Origin: Pseudoalteromonas sp. EB27
Lineage (GTDB): Bacteria; Pseudomonadota; Gammaproteobacteria; Enterobacterales; Alteromonadaceae
DNA: 64,000 bases
Assembly: GCF_001974875.1 (NCBI RefSeq)
Contig: NZ_MTQD01000005.1
Span: 124,001 to 188,000 of the forward strand
Direction of reading: 5' to 3'
Shown piece after piece: positions 48,587 through 58,027 of the stretch. The translations under genes were made by a program, and so were the position numbers. Every line of letters begins with the position of its first letter. Within the stretch, counting starts at the first letter, position 1. The notes under the pieces are model-generated. The model had not been told where the DNA came from, ran no database searches, and worked only from the letters and a program-made list of their open reading frames with translations.

Positions 48587-49620
48587 TGATCTTAGATTAT
48601 ATTTTACGTCGCCTTGGTTTGTTCTTTTTTATGATACTGATGCTCAGCGTATTTACATTTTCACTGGCGTATTTATTTCCCGGTGATCCGCTAAGTAATT
48701 TAAGTGGCATACCAAGTAGTAACTTTGCACAGCATAGTGAGCTTGAAGACAAATATTTATATAACAGCAATTACTTTATGCAATACATTGCCTTCCTGGG
48801 GCGAATATTCCAAGGTGATTGGGGGCTTTCGTTTGCCTCTGGTAACAGTGTATTTAGCCATATTGTTGATTTGCTACCGGCTACTTTAGAACTAAGCGTG
48901 TACGCATTAATAGTATCGGTTGTTATTGGTGTACCTACTGGTATTTTAGGCTCTGGCTATCATAAACGTTGGCCCGATAAACTTATAAACTCGACCACTA
49001 TGGTGGGCTATTCAATGCCTGTATTTTGGCTCGCATTGTTATTAATAATGGTTTTTTCGTTAAAGCTTGGCTGGTTTCCTATGTCAGGCCGAATGGGGCT
49101 CCTTTATGAGATACCCGCAAATACTGGGTTTATTTTAATTGATATTGCACTGGCTGGTTTTCCATATAAAGGAATGGCCTTTATTGATGCGCTACGCCAT
49201 TTAACGCTCCCTACTATTGTACTGGCCATGTATCCGACCACTGTATTAGTGCGCTTTACTCGCGAGTCTATGCTTAAGGTAATGGATCAAAACTTTATTA
49301 AAACAGCTAGGGCAAAAGGCCTTAATCGCCGCCAACTTATCATGCACCATGCACTGCGTAATGCATTACTGCCGGTAATTAAGCAAATTGGTTTGCAATT
49401 TAGTACGCTAATAACGCTTGCGATGATTACCGAAGTTATTTTTTCTTGGCCGGGTATTGGCCGGTGGTTAATCGATAGTATTTATCAGCGTGACTTTCCA
49501 GCAATTCAAGGCGGATTAATGGCAGTATCTTTATTTGTTATTTTAGCCTCTATTACAGCTGAACTTACTTACACTTTATTCGATCCACTCTCGCGGAATC
49601 AGGCCCATGGCAAAGTTTAA
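48586..49620 (+). CDS. sapB: ABC transporter permease SapB
   Basis: 344 residues of the DppB/OppB permease class with about six membrane helices. The EAA-loop region includes TARAKGLNRRQLIMHHALRN. The ATG shares its A with the sapA stop codon. With SapC it forms the inner-membrane channel. Confidence 0.9.
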   Translation: MILDYILRRLGLFFFMILMLSVFTFSLAYLFPGDPLSNLSGIPSSNFAQHSELEDKYLYNSNYFMQYIAFLGRIFQGDWGLSFASGNSVFSHIVDLLPATLELSVYALIVSVVIGVPTGILGSGYHKRWPDKLINSTTMVGYSMPVFWLALLLIMVFSLKLGWFPMSGRMGLLYEIPANTGFILIDIALAGFPYKGMAFIDALRHLTLPTIVLAMYPTTVLVRFTRESMLKVMDQNFIKTARAKGLNRRQLIMHHALRNALLPVIKQIGLQFSTLITLAMITEVIFSWPGIGRWLIDSIYQRDFPAIQGGLMAVSLFVILASITAELTYTLFDPLSRNQAHGKV

Positions 49621-50500
49621 TTTATTTTCTGAAGAGTCGAATAAATCGCCACTTGCGCGATTTTGGCGAAAGTTTAAAAATAACCACCCTGCTTTGGTTG
49701 GTTTATGGATATTTATGGCGTTTGCATTATTGGCCGCCACAGCTCCTTTTTTAGCCCCTTATGGTGTAAACCAACAGCATAGTGATGCACTACTTATTCC
49801 ACCATCGTGGCGAGAAATGGGCGATGTACGCTTTATTTTAGGCACCGATGATTTAGGCCGTGACGTGCTCTCGCGCTTAATGAATGGTGCTACGTATACG
49901 TTTGGGCTTTCTGTTGTAGCCGCCCTGATCACAACTATTTTTGGTGTATTAGTGGGTACTTTTGCAGGAATTAGCAAAGGACTTCGTTCAAGCTTTTTAA
50001 ATCACTTACTTGATATAACCCTTTCTATTCCTTCTTTGTTATTAGCAATAATAATAATTGCCATACTCGGCCCGGGTTTAATGAATACCGTATGGGCAAT
50101 TATTTTAGCGTTACTGCCGCAATTTATTCACTCAGTGCGTAACCTGATTGTTGATGAATTAAGTAAAGATTACATTACCGCGTTTAGGCTCGATGGTGCG
50201 TCTAATTGGCATATTATATCGCGTGGTATTTTCCCTAATATTTATGAGCATATTGTGGTTATATTCACGATGGCGCTTTCTACCGCTATATTAGATATTT
50301 CAGCACTGGGGTTTTTAAAATTAGGAGCTCAGCCACCGACGACCGAATGGGGCGCAATATTAGCCGAAAACTTAGGCCTTATTTATTTAGCACCTTGGAC
50401 TGTAGCGCTACCTGGTGTACTGTTATTTTTAGCCGTGTTATCTACTAATTTAGTAGGCGATGGCCTGCGACAAGTGCTAAAAGCACGTAAGGCTGATTAA
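49607..50500 (+). CDS. sapC: ABC transporter permease SapC
   Basis: 297 residues of the DppC/OppC class: a short cytoplasmic N-terminus, about six helices, FILGTDDLGRDVLSRLMNG after the first helix, and an EAA loop at FRLDGASNWHIISRGIFPN. It overlaps sapB by 14 bp and ends one base before sapD. Confidence 0.9.
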   Translation: MAKFNLFSEESNKSPLARFWRKFKNNHPALVGLWIFMAFALLAATAPFLAPYGVNQQHSDALLIPPSWREMGDVRFILGTDDLGRDVLSRLMNGATYTFGLSVVAALITTIFGVLVGTFAGISKGLRSSFLNHLLDITLSIPSLLLAIIIIAILGPGLMNTVWAIILALLPQFIHSVRNLIVDELSKDYITAFRLDGASNWHIISRGIFPNIYEHIVVIFTMALSTAILDISALGFLKLGAQPPTTEWGAILAENLGLIYLAPWTVALPGVLLFLAVLSTNLVGDGLRQVLKARKAD

Positions 50501-51493
50501 ATGCAATTACTCGATGTTCGTAACTTAACAATTGAACTACGTACCTCTGAAACTGTAATTAGAGCCGTAGACAGAGTGAGCTTTAGCTTAAAAGAAGGCG
50601 AAGTACATGCGCTTGTGGGCGAATCGGGCTCTGGTAAAAGCCTAATAGCAAAAGCGATTATTGGTGTATTAAACGAACGCTGGGATATTACGGCCGACCG
50701 TATTCATTGGCGCGGCGTAGACTTAATGCGTTTAAGCCCAGAAAAACGCCGTAAGATAGTAAGCCAAGATATAGCGATGATTTATCAAGATCCAAGTCGC
50801 TGTCTTGATCCGACCGCTAAAATATTTGATCAAATTGCTGAAACACTCCCAGAGGTCGCAACTAAAGGTTTCTTTTTAAAACGCAACCGCGAGAGAAAAG
50901 ACAGAGTAAAAGCGCTTATTCATAAAGTGGGTATTAAAAACCACGAAGCGGTACTAAGTAGCTACCCTCACGAGCTCTCAGAAGGCGTATGCCAAAAAGT
51001 AATGATTGCAATGGCCATTGCCCGCACTCCAAAGCTATTGATAGCTGATGAGCCAACTACAGCGCTTGAGAGCACAACTCGCGCACAAGTATTTAGGTTA
51101 TTAAAAAGCTTAAACCAACTTAAAAATATGTCTATTTTAATGATCTCTCATGAGCTTGAAGAGATTGCACATTGGTCGCATGGCATTCATGTTTTATATT
51201 GCGGGCAAATGGTTGAAGCAGGCCCAACCCATGAAATATTTAAACAGCCTCGCCATCCTTACACTCAAGCATTATTAAAAAGCTTGCCAGACTACGAACA
51301 AGGTTTAGCGCATAAAGAACCTTTTTATGCACTTAAAGGGACTATCCCTACTCTGCAACATTTACCTATTGGCTGTCGCCTCGGGCCGCGTTGCCCGCAA
51401 GCACAAAAAGCCTGCGTGGTAACGCCAGCCCTTACTAAGCATCATGGTCATAGTTATGCGTGCCACTTTCCGTTAATTAAGGACATGAAATAA
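50501..51493 (+). CDS. sapD: ABC transporter ATPase SapD
   Basis: 330 residues. Walker A GESGSGKS, Walker B LLIADEPTTALE and the oligopeptide-transporter C-terminal domain with a Cys cluster (GCRLGPRCPQAQKAC). The signature is LSEGVCQKV instead of LSGGQ, as also seen in enterobacterial SapD. It pairs with SapF. It shares one base with sapF. Confidence 0.91.
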   Translation: MQLLDVRNLTIELRTSETVIRAVDRVSFSLKEGEVHALVGESGSGKSLIAKAIIGVLNERWDITADRIHWRGVDLMRLSPEKRRKIVSQDIAMIYQDPSRCLDPTAKIFDQIAETLPEVATKGFFLKRNRERKDRVKALIHKVGIKNHEAVLSSYPHELSEGVCQKVMIAMAIARTPKLLIADEPTTALESTTRAQVFRLLKSLNQLKNMSILMISHELEEIAHWSHGIHVLYCGQMVEAGPTHEIFKQPRHPYTQALLKSLPDYEQGLAHKEPFYALKGTIPTLQHLPIGCRLGPRCPQAQKACVVTPALTKHHGHSYACHFPLIKDMK

Positions 51494-52254
51494 TGCAGCC
51501 GCTGCTAAAAGTACAAGCACTATCAAAAACATTCAATGTGCGAGCGGGGCTTTTTTCACGTAAAAAGTTTGAAGTACTTAAAAATATTTCGTTTTGTGTT
51601 GGTAAAGGCGAAAGTATTGCCATAATTGGTGAAACAGGTGCAGGTAAAAGTACATTAGCAAAACTACTTTCAGGAGCTGATACTGCTGATAGCGGGCAAA
51701 TTTTACTCGAAAATAATATTATTGAAGATAATGGCGTACGCGATAATCAATGTCGGGATATTCGTATGATTTTTCAAGACTCAGCTGCATCGCTCAACCC
51801 AGGGCTAACCATAGGTGAAATGCTTGATGATTGCCTGCAATATAATACAGAGCTTGATGCCAGCGAACGAGCTGAAAAGATTGATGCAACGCTTTCAAAA
51901 GTGGGTCTATTAATTGATCATAAACACTACTACCCGCATATGTTTAGTGTGGGGCAACTACAGCGTGTGGCGTTTTCTCGTGCATTAATTTTAGATCCTA
52001 AGGTGATTGTGCTCGACGAAGCTGTTTCGTCTTTAGACCCTTCTATACGTGCGCAAATAGTGAATTTATTACTTAAGCTACAGCGCGACACTGGCCTTAC
52101 GTATGTGATGATCACCCACCATTTAAGCCTAGTGCGCCACATCAGTGATTATGTGGTTGTACTCGACAAAGGCGAAGTGGTTGAATACGGCCCTACTGAA
52201 GATGTTTTTCAAAACCCCCAATCAAAAGTAACGCAGCGATTACTGAGCTGCTAA
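51493..52254 (+). CDS. sapF: ABC transporter ATPase SapF
   Basis: 253 residues. Walker A GETGAGKS, Walker B VIVLDEAVSSLD and switch His in MITHHL. The signature reads FSVGQLQRV rather than LSGGQQQR, a substitution of the first Gly typical of the divergent SapF line. Last gene of sapABCDF; a short GC hairpin overlaps its stop. Confidence 0.9.
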   Translation: MQPLLKVQALSKTFNVRAGLFSRKKFEVLKNISFCVGKGESIAIIGETGAGKSTLAKLLSGADTADSGQILLENNIIEDNGVRDNQCRDIRMIFQDSAASLNPGLTIGEMLDDCLQYNTELDASERAEKIDATLSKVGLLIDHKHYYPHMFSVGQLQRVAFSRALILDPKVIVLDEAVSSLDPSIRAQIVNLLLKLQRDTGLTYVMITHHLSLVRHISDYVVVLDKGEVVEYGPTEDVFQNPQSKVTQRLLSC

Positions 52255-52266
52255 AAGCAGCTTTCT
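52246..52266 (+). terminator. Weak terminator-like hairpin at the end of sapF
   Basis: AGCTGC (52246-52251) pairs with GCAGCT (52257-52262) and is followed by TTCT. The stem includes the sapF stop codon. The T-run is short, so termination would be partial. Confidence 0.35.
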
Positions 52267-52359
52267 AATCACCAAACTCGACTTCTTTGCAATGTAACCT
52301 CGTTTATGAAGGTCTTTGTTAAATGCGCAATTTAACAACTAAAACCATAAAGAGGATCT

Positions 52360-52851
52360 ATGCTAAAAAAAACATTACTCACAGGCATTTCATCATTAGC
52401 TTTATTGCTGCTATCAACAACTTCAATAGCTGACGAAAACTCTGCCCCTAAAAGTTGGGTTGGTGGCATTGATCATTTAGGTTTAACCGTATCAAACTTA
52501 AATGCATCCAAAGCATTTTTTACTGATGTACTTGGTTTTAAAACGCTAGGAAATGACCCTGCCTATCCCGCTTATTTTTTATCAAACAATAAAATAACCA
52601 TTACATTATGGCGCGTAAAAAATGATGAAAAACGTGTGGAGTTTAATCGAGCAGAAAATGTGGGCTTACACCATTTAGCACTCAGTGTTGAAAGTATCAA
52701 AAAGTTAAGCGAGCTACATACACACTTAAAAATGCAAAATAATATTATCATAGAGTTTGCACCAGAAAACTTAGGTAAAGGTCCAACCCAACATATGATG
52801 ATAAGAGAGCCTAGCGGCAATCGGATTGAGTTTATTGCCAGAGGTAATTAA
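52360..52851 (+). CDS. Exported VOC (glyoxalase/dioxygenase superfamily) protein
   Basis: 163 residues with a clear N-terminal signal peptide (about 1-24, cleaved near IADE), then a single VOC domain. Likely metal-binding positions are H39 (GGIDHLGLTV), H104 or H105 (GLHHLALSV) and E157 (NRIEF). VOC proteins include glyoxalase I, dioxygenases and fosfomycin-resistance enzymes; none fits well enough to name. Export to the periplasm is unusual for the superfamily. AAGAGGATCT precedes the ATG. A palindrome and a bidirectional terminator follow. Confidence 0.8.
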   Translation: MLKKTLLTGISSLALLLLSTTSIADENSAPKSWVGGIDHLGLTVSNLNASKAFFTDVLGFKTLGNDPAYPAYFLSNNKITITLWRVKNDEKRVEFNRAENVGLHHLALSVESIKKLSELHTHLKMQNNIIIEFAPENLGKGPTQHMMIREPSGNRIEFIARGN

Positions 52852-52890
52852 TACCAATCCGCAATAATGCTTAATTAAGCGAATTGGTAA
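52851..52890. repeat. Intergenic palindrome after the VOC gene
   Basis: TACCAAT-C-CGC (52852-52862) pairs with GCG-A-ATTGGTA (52879-52889) around an AT-rich loop. Palindromes with TACCAAT...ATTGGTA ends are, from memory, repeated between genes in Alteromonadales genomes. It lies directly after the stop codon and before the terminator. Confidence 0.45.
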
Positions 52891-52914
52891 TATATCAACT
52901 TTGCTCAAGACAAT

Positions 52915-52944
52915 AAAAAAGGCGCTTTAAAAGCGCCTTTCTTT
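52915..52944. terminator. Bidirectional terminator between the VOC gene and ppiD
   Basis: A-run, stem GGCGCTT/AAGCGCC with a three-base loop, then TTTCTTT. It serves both convergent genes. Confidence 0.85.
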
Positions 52945-52959
52945 ATGAGCTAAAATTAA

Positions 52960-54861
52960 TTATTCAACAGTTTGTGTAGCCGTTGGTAAGTTAAGTTCAG
53001 CATTTGCTTTCAGCGCTTCAATAAACACCATGTAGTTTTTATTAGCTTGCGCCATAGTAATGCTTTGTTTTGCTTGAGGATCAATATTAGCTGCAACTTG
53101 TGCATCTGTTACCGATTTAAGCGCAACAATTGCTGCATCACCATTATTTAAATTAACAAGCTCAACTACCGCAGAATCTGCTGGGTGAGCCATTTTGAAT
53201 GCTTGAGTCACAATAGCAGGTGAAACAGTATAGCTTTGACGTGTTAACTGCGCTTCTTGACGAACAGTTAAGCTTTGCTCGCTCGCTACATCATTTAAGC
53301 TCTTACCTGCTTGTACTTCTGCAAATAAGCTACGCGCTTTTTCTTTAGCAAGCTCTGATGATTTTTCATTAACTAAACGCGCTTTAATTTGCTCGCTTAC
53401 TTCATCCAGCGGTTTAGTAGCAGCAGCTTTATGCTCGTTAATACGAACAATAATTGCATGCTCCTCACCAAGCTCAATAACTTCAGAGTTTACTTTATCT
53501 TCAAGTAAATCAACTGATGTTAGTGCTGTTACAACTGCAGGGCTGTTTAACGGCTCCGGAAGAGCATTAAGTGCTAAAAGAGGCGTAGATTTAACTTCCA
53601 CTTCAGCAACTTCTGCAGCATCGTCTAAGCGGTCTGAAATTTCAAATGCAAGTGCACCCATTTCAGTTTGCTTTTCGTAAAATGCATCTACTTTTTCAGC
53701 TTGTTCTAGTTCAGCACGTAAGTCAGCTTTAACATCGTCATACGCTTTAACTTGTTGTGGTTGAATGTCTGTGAGTTTAATTATGTGATAACCAAACTCA
53801 GAAGCAACAACCTCAGAAATGTCACCTTTGTTTTGAAGTGCGAAAGTCGCATCTTCAAATGCAGGGTCCATTACATCACGTTCTATCCATTCAAGATCGC
53901 CGCCCATTTCGCCACTAACGATATCGTCAGATGATGATTCTGCTAACTCAGCAAAGTCTGCACCTTGTTCTAGTTGTGCATGAAGTGCATTGGCTTTTTC
54001 TTTTGCTGCGTCATCGTCTTCACTGTTATCAATTAAGATATGTGATACGCGACGCTTTTCTGGCTCAACGTATTGTGCTTTATTTTGCTCGTAATACGCT
54101 TTAACGTCATCCTCGGTTACCGATTCAACATTAATATCTGATGCTTTAAGCTCAATATAACTTACTGAGATAAGCTCTGGAGATAAAAATTGTGATGCGT
54201 TTAGCTCGTAGTAATCAGACACTTCTTGCTCTGATACTTCTACGTTCGCGGCAAGCGCTTCTTTATTAATAACTAAGTAATCAATACTACGAGTTTGCTG
54301 CTGCAGAGCGATTGCGCTTTTAAGCTCGCTCTCTAGTGCAAAGTCTGTACCTGCAACAGCAGATACTACCTGACTACGTGTCATATCTTTACGTAAGTAT
54401 TCACGAAAAGCATCTGGTTGAAAGTTCATTTGACGAATTACTTGTAAGTAACGATCGTTATTAAACTTTTCACCAATTTGAAAGTACGGTAGTTCTAAAA
54501 TTGTTTTACGTACACTTTCGTCGCTTACGCGAAGGCCTAAATCAGCCGCTAGCTGTGATTGCAATTCTTGTTGTACTAAGCGGTCAACTACACCTTGGCG
54601 AATTTGCGCCATGTAATTTGGATCAGCGGCAATTTGTGTAAAGTATTCACCAAATTGTTGCTCTAAACGGCTTCGTTCATTTTGGTAAGCACGGTTAAAA
54701 TCGGTTTGACTAATTTTAATTCCATTTACTTCAGCAACGGGTTGTTCTGTGGTTTGACCTAAGTAACTACCGATCCCTGCTAAGGCAAAAGATAAAATCA
54801 CCGCGCCTAAAATTATTTTGGCTACAGGTCCTTGCGAACCTTCTCTGATTTTCTCAAGCAT
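52960..54861 (-). CDS. ppiD: Periplasmic folding chaperone PpiD
   Basis: 633 residues. N-terminal membrane anchor (about 15-35, AKIILGAVILSFALAGIGS), a SurA-type N-terminal chaperone region, then a parvulin PpiC domain (about 265-360, starting RRVSHILID), then a helical C-terminal domain. It is anchored in the inner membrane next to SecYEG and assists proteins leaving the translocon. It lies downstream of hupB, the lon-hupB-ppiD order of E. coli. Confidence 0.95.
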   Translation of the reverse strand: MLEKIREGSQGPVAKIILGAVILSFALAGIGSYLGQTTEQPVAEVNGIKISQTDFNRAYQNERSRLEQQFGEYFTQIAADPNYMAQIRQGVVDRLVQQELQSQLAADLGLRVSDESVRKTILELPYFQIGEKFNNDRYLQVIRQMNFQPDAFREYLRKDMTRSQVVSAVAGTDFALESELKSAIALQQQTRSIDYLVINKEALAANVEVSEQEVSDYYELNASQFLSPELISVSYIELKASDINVESVTEDDVKAYYEQNKAQYVEPEKRRVSHILIDNSEDDDAAKEKANALHAQLEQGADFAELAESSSDDIVSGEMGGDLEWIERDVMDPAFEDATFALQNKGDISEVVASEFGYHIIKLTDIQPQQVKAYDDVKADLRAELEQAEKVDAFYEKQTEMGALAFEISDRLDDAAEVAEVEVKSTPLLALNALPEPLNSPAVVTALTSVDLLEDKVNSEVIELGEEHAIIVRINEHKAAATKPLDEVSEQIKARLVNEKSSELAKEKARSLFAEVQAGKSLNDVASEQSLTVRQEAQLTRQSYTVSPAIVTQAFKMAHPADSAVVELVNLNNGDAAIVALKSVTDAQVAANIDPQAKQSITMAQANKNYMVFIEALKANAELNLPTATQTVE

Positions 54862-54905
54862 TTGTTTATCTCTTTTTGATCAAGGTATTTTACCTTGTCA
54901 CATGT

Positions 54906-54937
54906 AAAAAAAGCGTATCTTACCAGATACGCTTTTT
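54906..54937 (-). terminator. Terminator after hupB
   Basis: Arms AAAAAGCGTATCT and AGATACGCTTTTT around TACC, about 95 bp past the hupB stop. ppiD therefore has its own promoter. Confidence 0.88.
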
Positions 54938-55032
54938 CACTTGAAGTAACTGGCGGTAAAGTTACTTAATTCATCTGTTGTGGTGAATCAGTAACTTTAC
55001 ACTCGCCATAACTAATGTGTTTAAAACAGTGA

Positions 55033-55305
55033 TTAGTTTACTGCGTCTTTAAGCGCTTTACCGGCTTTAAAAGCAGGAATAGTTGCAGCAGCAATTTGGA
55101 TTGTTTCACCAGTTTGCGGGTTACGGCCTGAACGTGCAGCACGGTCACGTACTGAGAAAGTACCGAAACCAACAAGTGCAACTGAGTCGCCTTCTTTTAG
55201 CGCGCCAGATACAGATTCGATGAATGAATCTAGTGCACGACCTGCAGCCGCTTTAGAAATGTCAGCATCAGCTGCGATTTGATCGATTAATTGAGATTTA
55301 TTCAC
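55033..55305 (-). CDS. hupB: DNA-binding protein HU-beta
   Basis: 90 residues from GTG 55305, which has AGAGG eight bases upstream and gives the family start ([17 protein letters not shown]). The frame extends to 55335 without support. The HU signature [21 protein letters not shown] segment forms the DNA-bending arm. It is a nucleoid protein that acts as a dimer. It lies downstream of lon, as in E. coli. Confidence 0.96.
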   Translation of the reverse strand: MNKSQLIDQIAADADISKAAAGRALDSFIESVSGALKEGDSVALVGFGTFSVRDRAARSGRNPQTGETIQIAAATIPAFKAGKALKDAVN

Positions 55306-55417
55306 AATATCATCCTCTTTCATTGTTATTATCAAGAGCGACGGTTTTTTAAACTAACATCACTTTTTTGAAAATTGTAGAGCAAATTTTTAATGCTCAC
55401 ATGATTATATTTTTCTT

Positions 55418-55445
55418 AAGCCTACGCCCCATAAGGGCTAGGCTT
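55418..55445. repeat. Hairpin in the lon-hupB spacer
   Basis: AAGCCTA (55418-55424) with TAGGCTT (55439-55445) and GCCC (55426-55429) with GGGC (55435-55438), one bulge, loop CATA or similar. There is no T-run in the direction of lon transcription, so termination is uncertain. Confidence 0.45.
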
Positions 55446-55506
55446 GAAAACCAGTGCTTAACTTATCATACCGTTTAGATTTGAAAAGCCCTAAAAAGCA
55501 CTTTTT

Positions 55507-57876
55507 TTAGCTTTTTTCTTGGTTTTTAGGTGTTTCGACCGAAAAACTCTCAACAGGATGCACTAAAGCAAGCTTTAACACCTCGTCAATCCAAGTAACT
55601 GGGTGAATATCAAGACCTGCCAGCACGTTCTCTGGGATCTCTTTTAAGTCACGTTCGTTAATTTTTGGAATGATGACTGTTTTAATTCCACCACGATGCG
55701 CTGCTAATAATTTCTCTTTTAAGCCACCAATAGGAAGTACTTCACCACGTAGCGTAATTTCACCGGTCATTGCAACATCTGCTCGTACAGGGTTACCCGT
55801 TAAGCTAGATACAAGACCTGTTACCATTGCTGCACCCGCACTTGGGCCATCTTTTGGTGTTGCGCCTTCAGGTACGTGTACGTGAATATCACGTTTTTCG
55901 TAAAAGTCGCTATTTATGCGGAATGTATCTGCACGATTACGTACTACCGTCATAGCCGCTTGAATCGACTCTTGCATTACATCGCCCAGTGAACCGGTAT
56001 AAGTTAACTTGCCTTTACCTGGTACAGCCGCACATTCGATTGTTAGCAAATCACCGCCAACTTCTGTCCATGCTAAGCCTGTAACTTGACCAATACGGTC
56101 ACCGTCTTCAGCTTTACCATAATCAAAGCGTTGCACACCTAAAAAGTCTTCTAGGTTATCTTGATTGATAGTCACTGTTTTAGTGTCTTTTTCAAGTAAG
56201 ATATTTTTAACGGCTTTACGACATAGTTTTGAAATTTCGCGCTCGAGGTTACGTACACCCGCTTCACGTGTGTAATAACGAATAATGCCAATAATTGCAC
56301 TATCCTCTATTTCAATTTCAGACTCTTTTAAGCCGTTACGTTTTACTTGTTTAGTAATTAAGTGCTCTTTTGCAATGTTTAGCTTTTCATCTTCGGTGTA
56401 ACCCGATAAGCGAATAACTTCCATACGATCCAGTAATGGGCCAGGAATGTTAAAGCTGTTTGATGTTGCTACAAACATAACATCAGATAAATCGTAATCT
56501 ACTTCAAGATAATGATCAGCAAAATGGCTGTTTTGCTCTGGATCAAGCACTTCTAATAGAGCTGATGCTGGGTCTCCACGCATGTCAGCTGACATTTTAT
56601 CAATTTCATCTAACAAGAATAATGGATTTTTAACGCCCACTTTTGTCATGTTTTGAATTAACTTACCTGGCATTGAACCGATATATGTACGGCGATGACC
56701 ACGAATTTCAGCTTCATCACGTACGCCGCCTAATGCCATACGCACATACTTACGACCAGTTGAACGCGCGATAGATTGCCCTAGGGATGTTTTACCAACA
56801 CCTGGTGGCCCAACTAAACATAAAATTGGCCCTTTAAGCTTATTGGTACGCTGTTGTACCGCGAGATACTCGATAATGCGCTCTTTTACTTTATCTAAGC
56901 CATGGTGATCGCTATCAAGAATTTTTTGCGCGCCTGCTAAGTCTTTTTTCACTTTAGAGCGTTTTTTCCAAGGTACGTTAATTAACGTATCAATGTATGA
57001 ACGCACTACAGTGGCCTCTGCAGACATTGGCGACATCATCTTAAGCTTATTAAGCTCTGTCGTCGCTTTGTCTTGTGCTTCTGTTGGCATACCCGATTCT
57101 TCAATGCGCTTTTTAAGTGCTTCAAATTCATCAGGTACATCATCAAGCTCACCCAATTCTTTTTGAATGGCTTTCATTTGCTCATTGAGGTAATACTCGC
57201 GCTGTGACTTTTCCATCTGCTTTTTAACGCGGGTACGAATTTTTTTCTCAACTTGCAGTAAGTCTATTTCGCCTTCCATTAATGCCATTAAATATTCAAG
57301 ACGTTCTGTCACGTTTGAAATTTCTAGCACTTTTTGTTTTTCAGGTACTTTTAATGGCATATGGGCAGCCATTGTATCAGCAAGGCGCGCTGGCTCATCA
57401 ATACCTGAAACTGAAGTTAGTACTTCAGGAGGAATTTTTTTATTTAGCTTTACATAGCCTTCAAACTGGCTAATTGCGCTACGAATAAAAATTTCTTGTT
57501 CTTTCTCGTCTACCGAATCAGATTCAATAAATTGAGCATTAGCTACAAAAAAGTCTTCGTTATCTACAAATTCTTCGATTTGTGCGCGCTGTGTACCTTC
57601 TACTAAAACTTTAACTGTACCGTCCGGTAATTTTAATAACTGAAGTACAGTGGCAATAGTGCCGATACGATAAATATCATCTTGCTCAGGTTCATCTACA
57701 GTTGCATCTTTTTGTGCAACCAAGAAAATTTGTTTGTCTTTGTCCATTGCCGCTTCTAGGCATTTTATTGATTTTTCACGGCCTACAAAAAGCGGGATCA
57801 CCATGTGCGGATATACCACAACATCGCGCAGTGCAAGGACTGGGATTTCGACTCGGTCGGTTCTCTCAAGCGTCAT
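55507..57876 (-). CDS. lon: ATP-dependent protease Lon
   Basis: 789 residues from ATG 57876; six extra codons upstream to 57894 are less likely. N-terminal substrate domain, AAA+ domain with [15 protein letters not shown] (near residue 355), and a Ser-Lys protease domain with [10 protein letters not shown] (catalytic Ser) and the Lys about 40 residues later in [10 protein letters not shown]. It degrades misfolded and short-lived regulatory proteins. Preceded by a near-consensus heat-shock promoter. It lies between clpX and hupB, as in E. coli. Confidence 0.97.
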   Translation of the reverse strand: MTLERTDRVEIPVLALRDVVVYPHMVIPLFVGREKSIKCLEAAMDKDKQIFLVAQKDATVDEPEQDDIYRIGTIATVLQLLKLPDGTVKVLVEGTQRAQIEEFVDNEDFFVANAQFIESDSVDEKEQEIFIRSAISQFEGYVKLNKKIPPEVLTSVSGIDEPARLADTMAAHMPLKVPEKQKVLEISNVTERLEYLMALMEGEIDLLQVEKKIRTRVKKQMEKSQREYYLNEQMKAIQKELGELDDVPDEFEALKKRIEESGMPTEAQDKATTELNKLKMMSPMSAEATVVRSYIDTLINVPWKKRSKVKKDLAGAQKILDSDHHGLDKVKERIIEYLAVQQRTNKLKGPILCLVGPPGVGKTSLGQSIARSTGRKYVRMALGGVRDEAEIRGHRRTYIGSMPGKLIQNMTKVGVKNPLFLLDEIDKMSADMRGDPASALLEVLDPEQNSHFADHYLEVDYDLSDVMFVATSNSFNIPGPLLDRMEVIRLSGYTEDEKLNIAKEHLITKQVKRNGLKESEIEIEDSAIIGIIRYYTREAGVRNLEREISKLCRKAVKNILLEKDTKTVTINQDNLEDFLGVQRFDYGKAEDGDRIGQVTGLAWTEVGGDLLTIECAAVPGKGKLTYTGSLGDVMQESIQAAMTVVRNRADTFRINSDFYEKRDIHVHVPEGATPKDGPSAGAAMVTGLVSSLTGNPVRADVAMTGEITLRGEVLPIGGLKEKLLAAHRGGIKTVIIPKINERDLKEIPENVLAGLDIHPVTWIDEVLKLALVHPVESFSVETPKNQEKS

Positions 57877-57921
57877 TATAGTTTCTCTTCGCACTTAATT
57901 TATTTTAAAGATTACTCAAGT

Positions 57922-57950
57922 ATATGGGGATAACCTAATTAAAGTTCAAC
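57922..57950 (-). promoter_or_regulatory. Sigma-32 (heat-shock) promoter of lon
   Basis: On the minus strand GTTGAAC (57944-57950), a 14-bp spacer and CCCCATAT (57922-57929), against the RpoH consensus CTTGAAA-N13-15-CCCCATNT. The -10 element is perfect. It lies about 45 bp before the lon ATG. Confidence 0.8.
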
Positions 57951-57980
57951 AATTTTCCCTTACTCGATTAAATTAATTAT

Positions 57981-58008
57981 AAAAAAAGGAGCCTAAGGCT
58001 CCTTTTTT
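57981..58008 (-). terminator. Terminator after clpX
   Basis: A-run, stem AGGAGCC/GGCTCCT with a three-base TAA loop, then a T-run. It lies 20 bp past the clpX stop and upstream of the lon promoter. Confidence 0.9.
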
Positions 58009-58027
58009 CACTCAAATAGCTTAAAAA

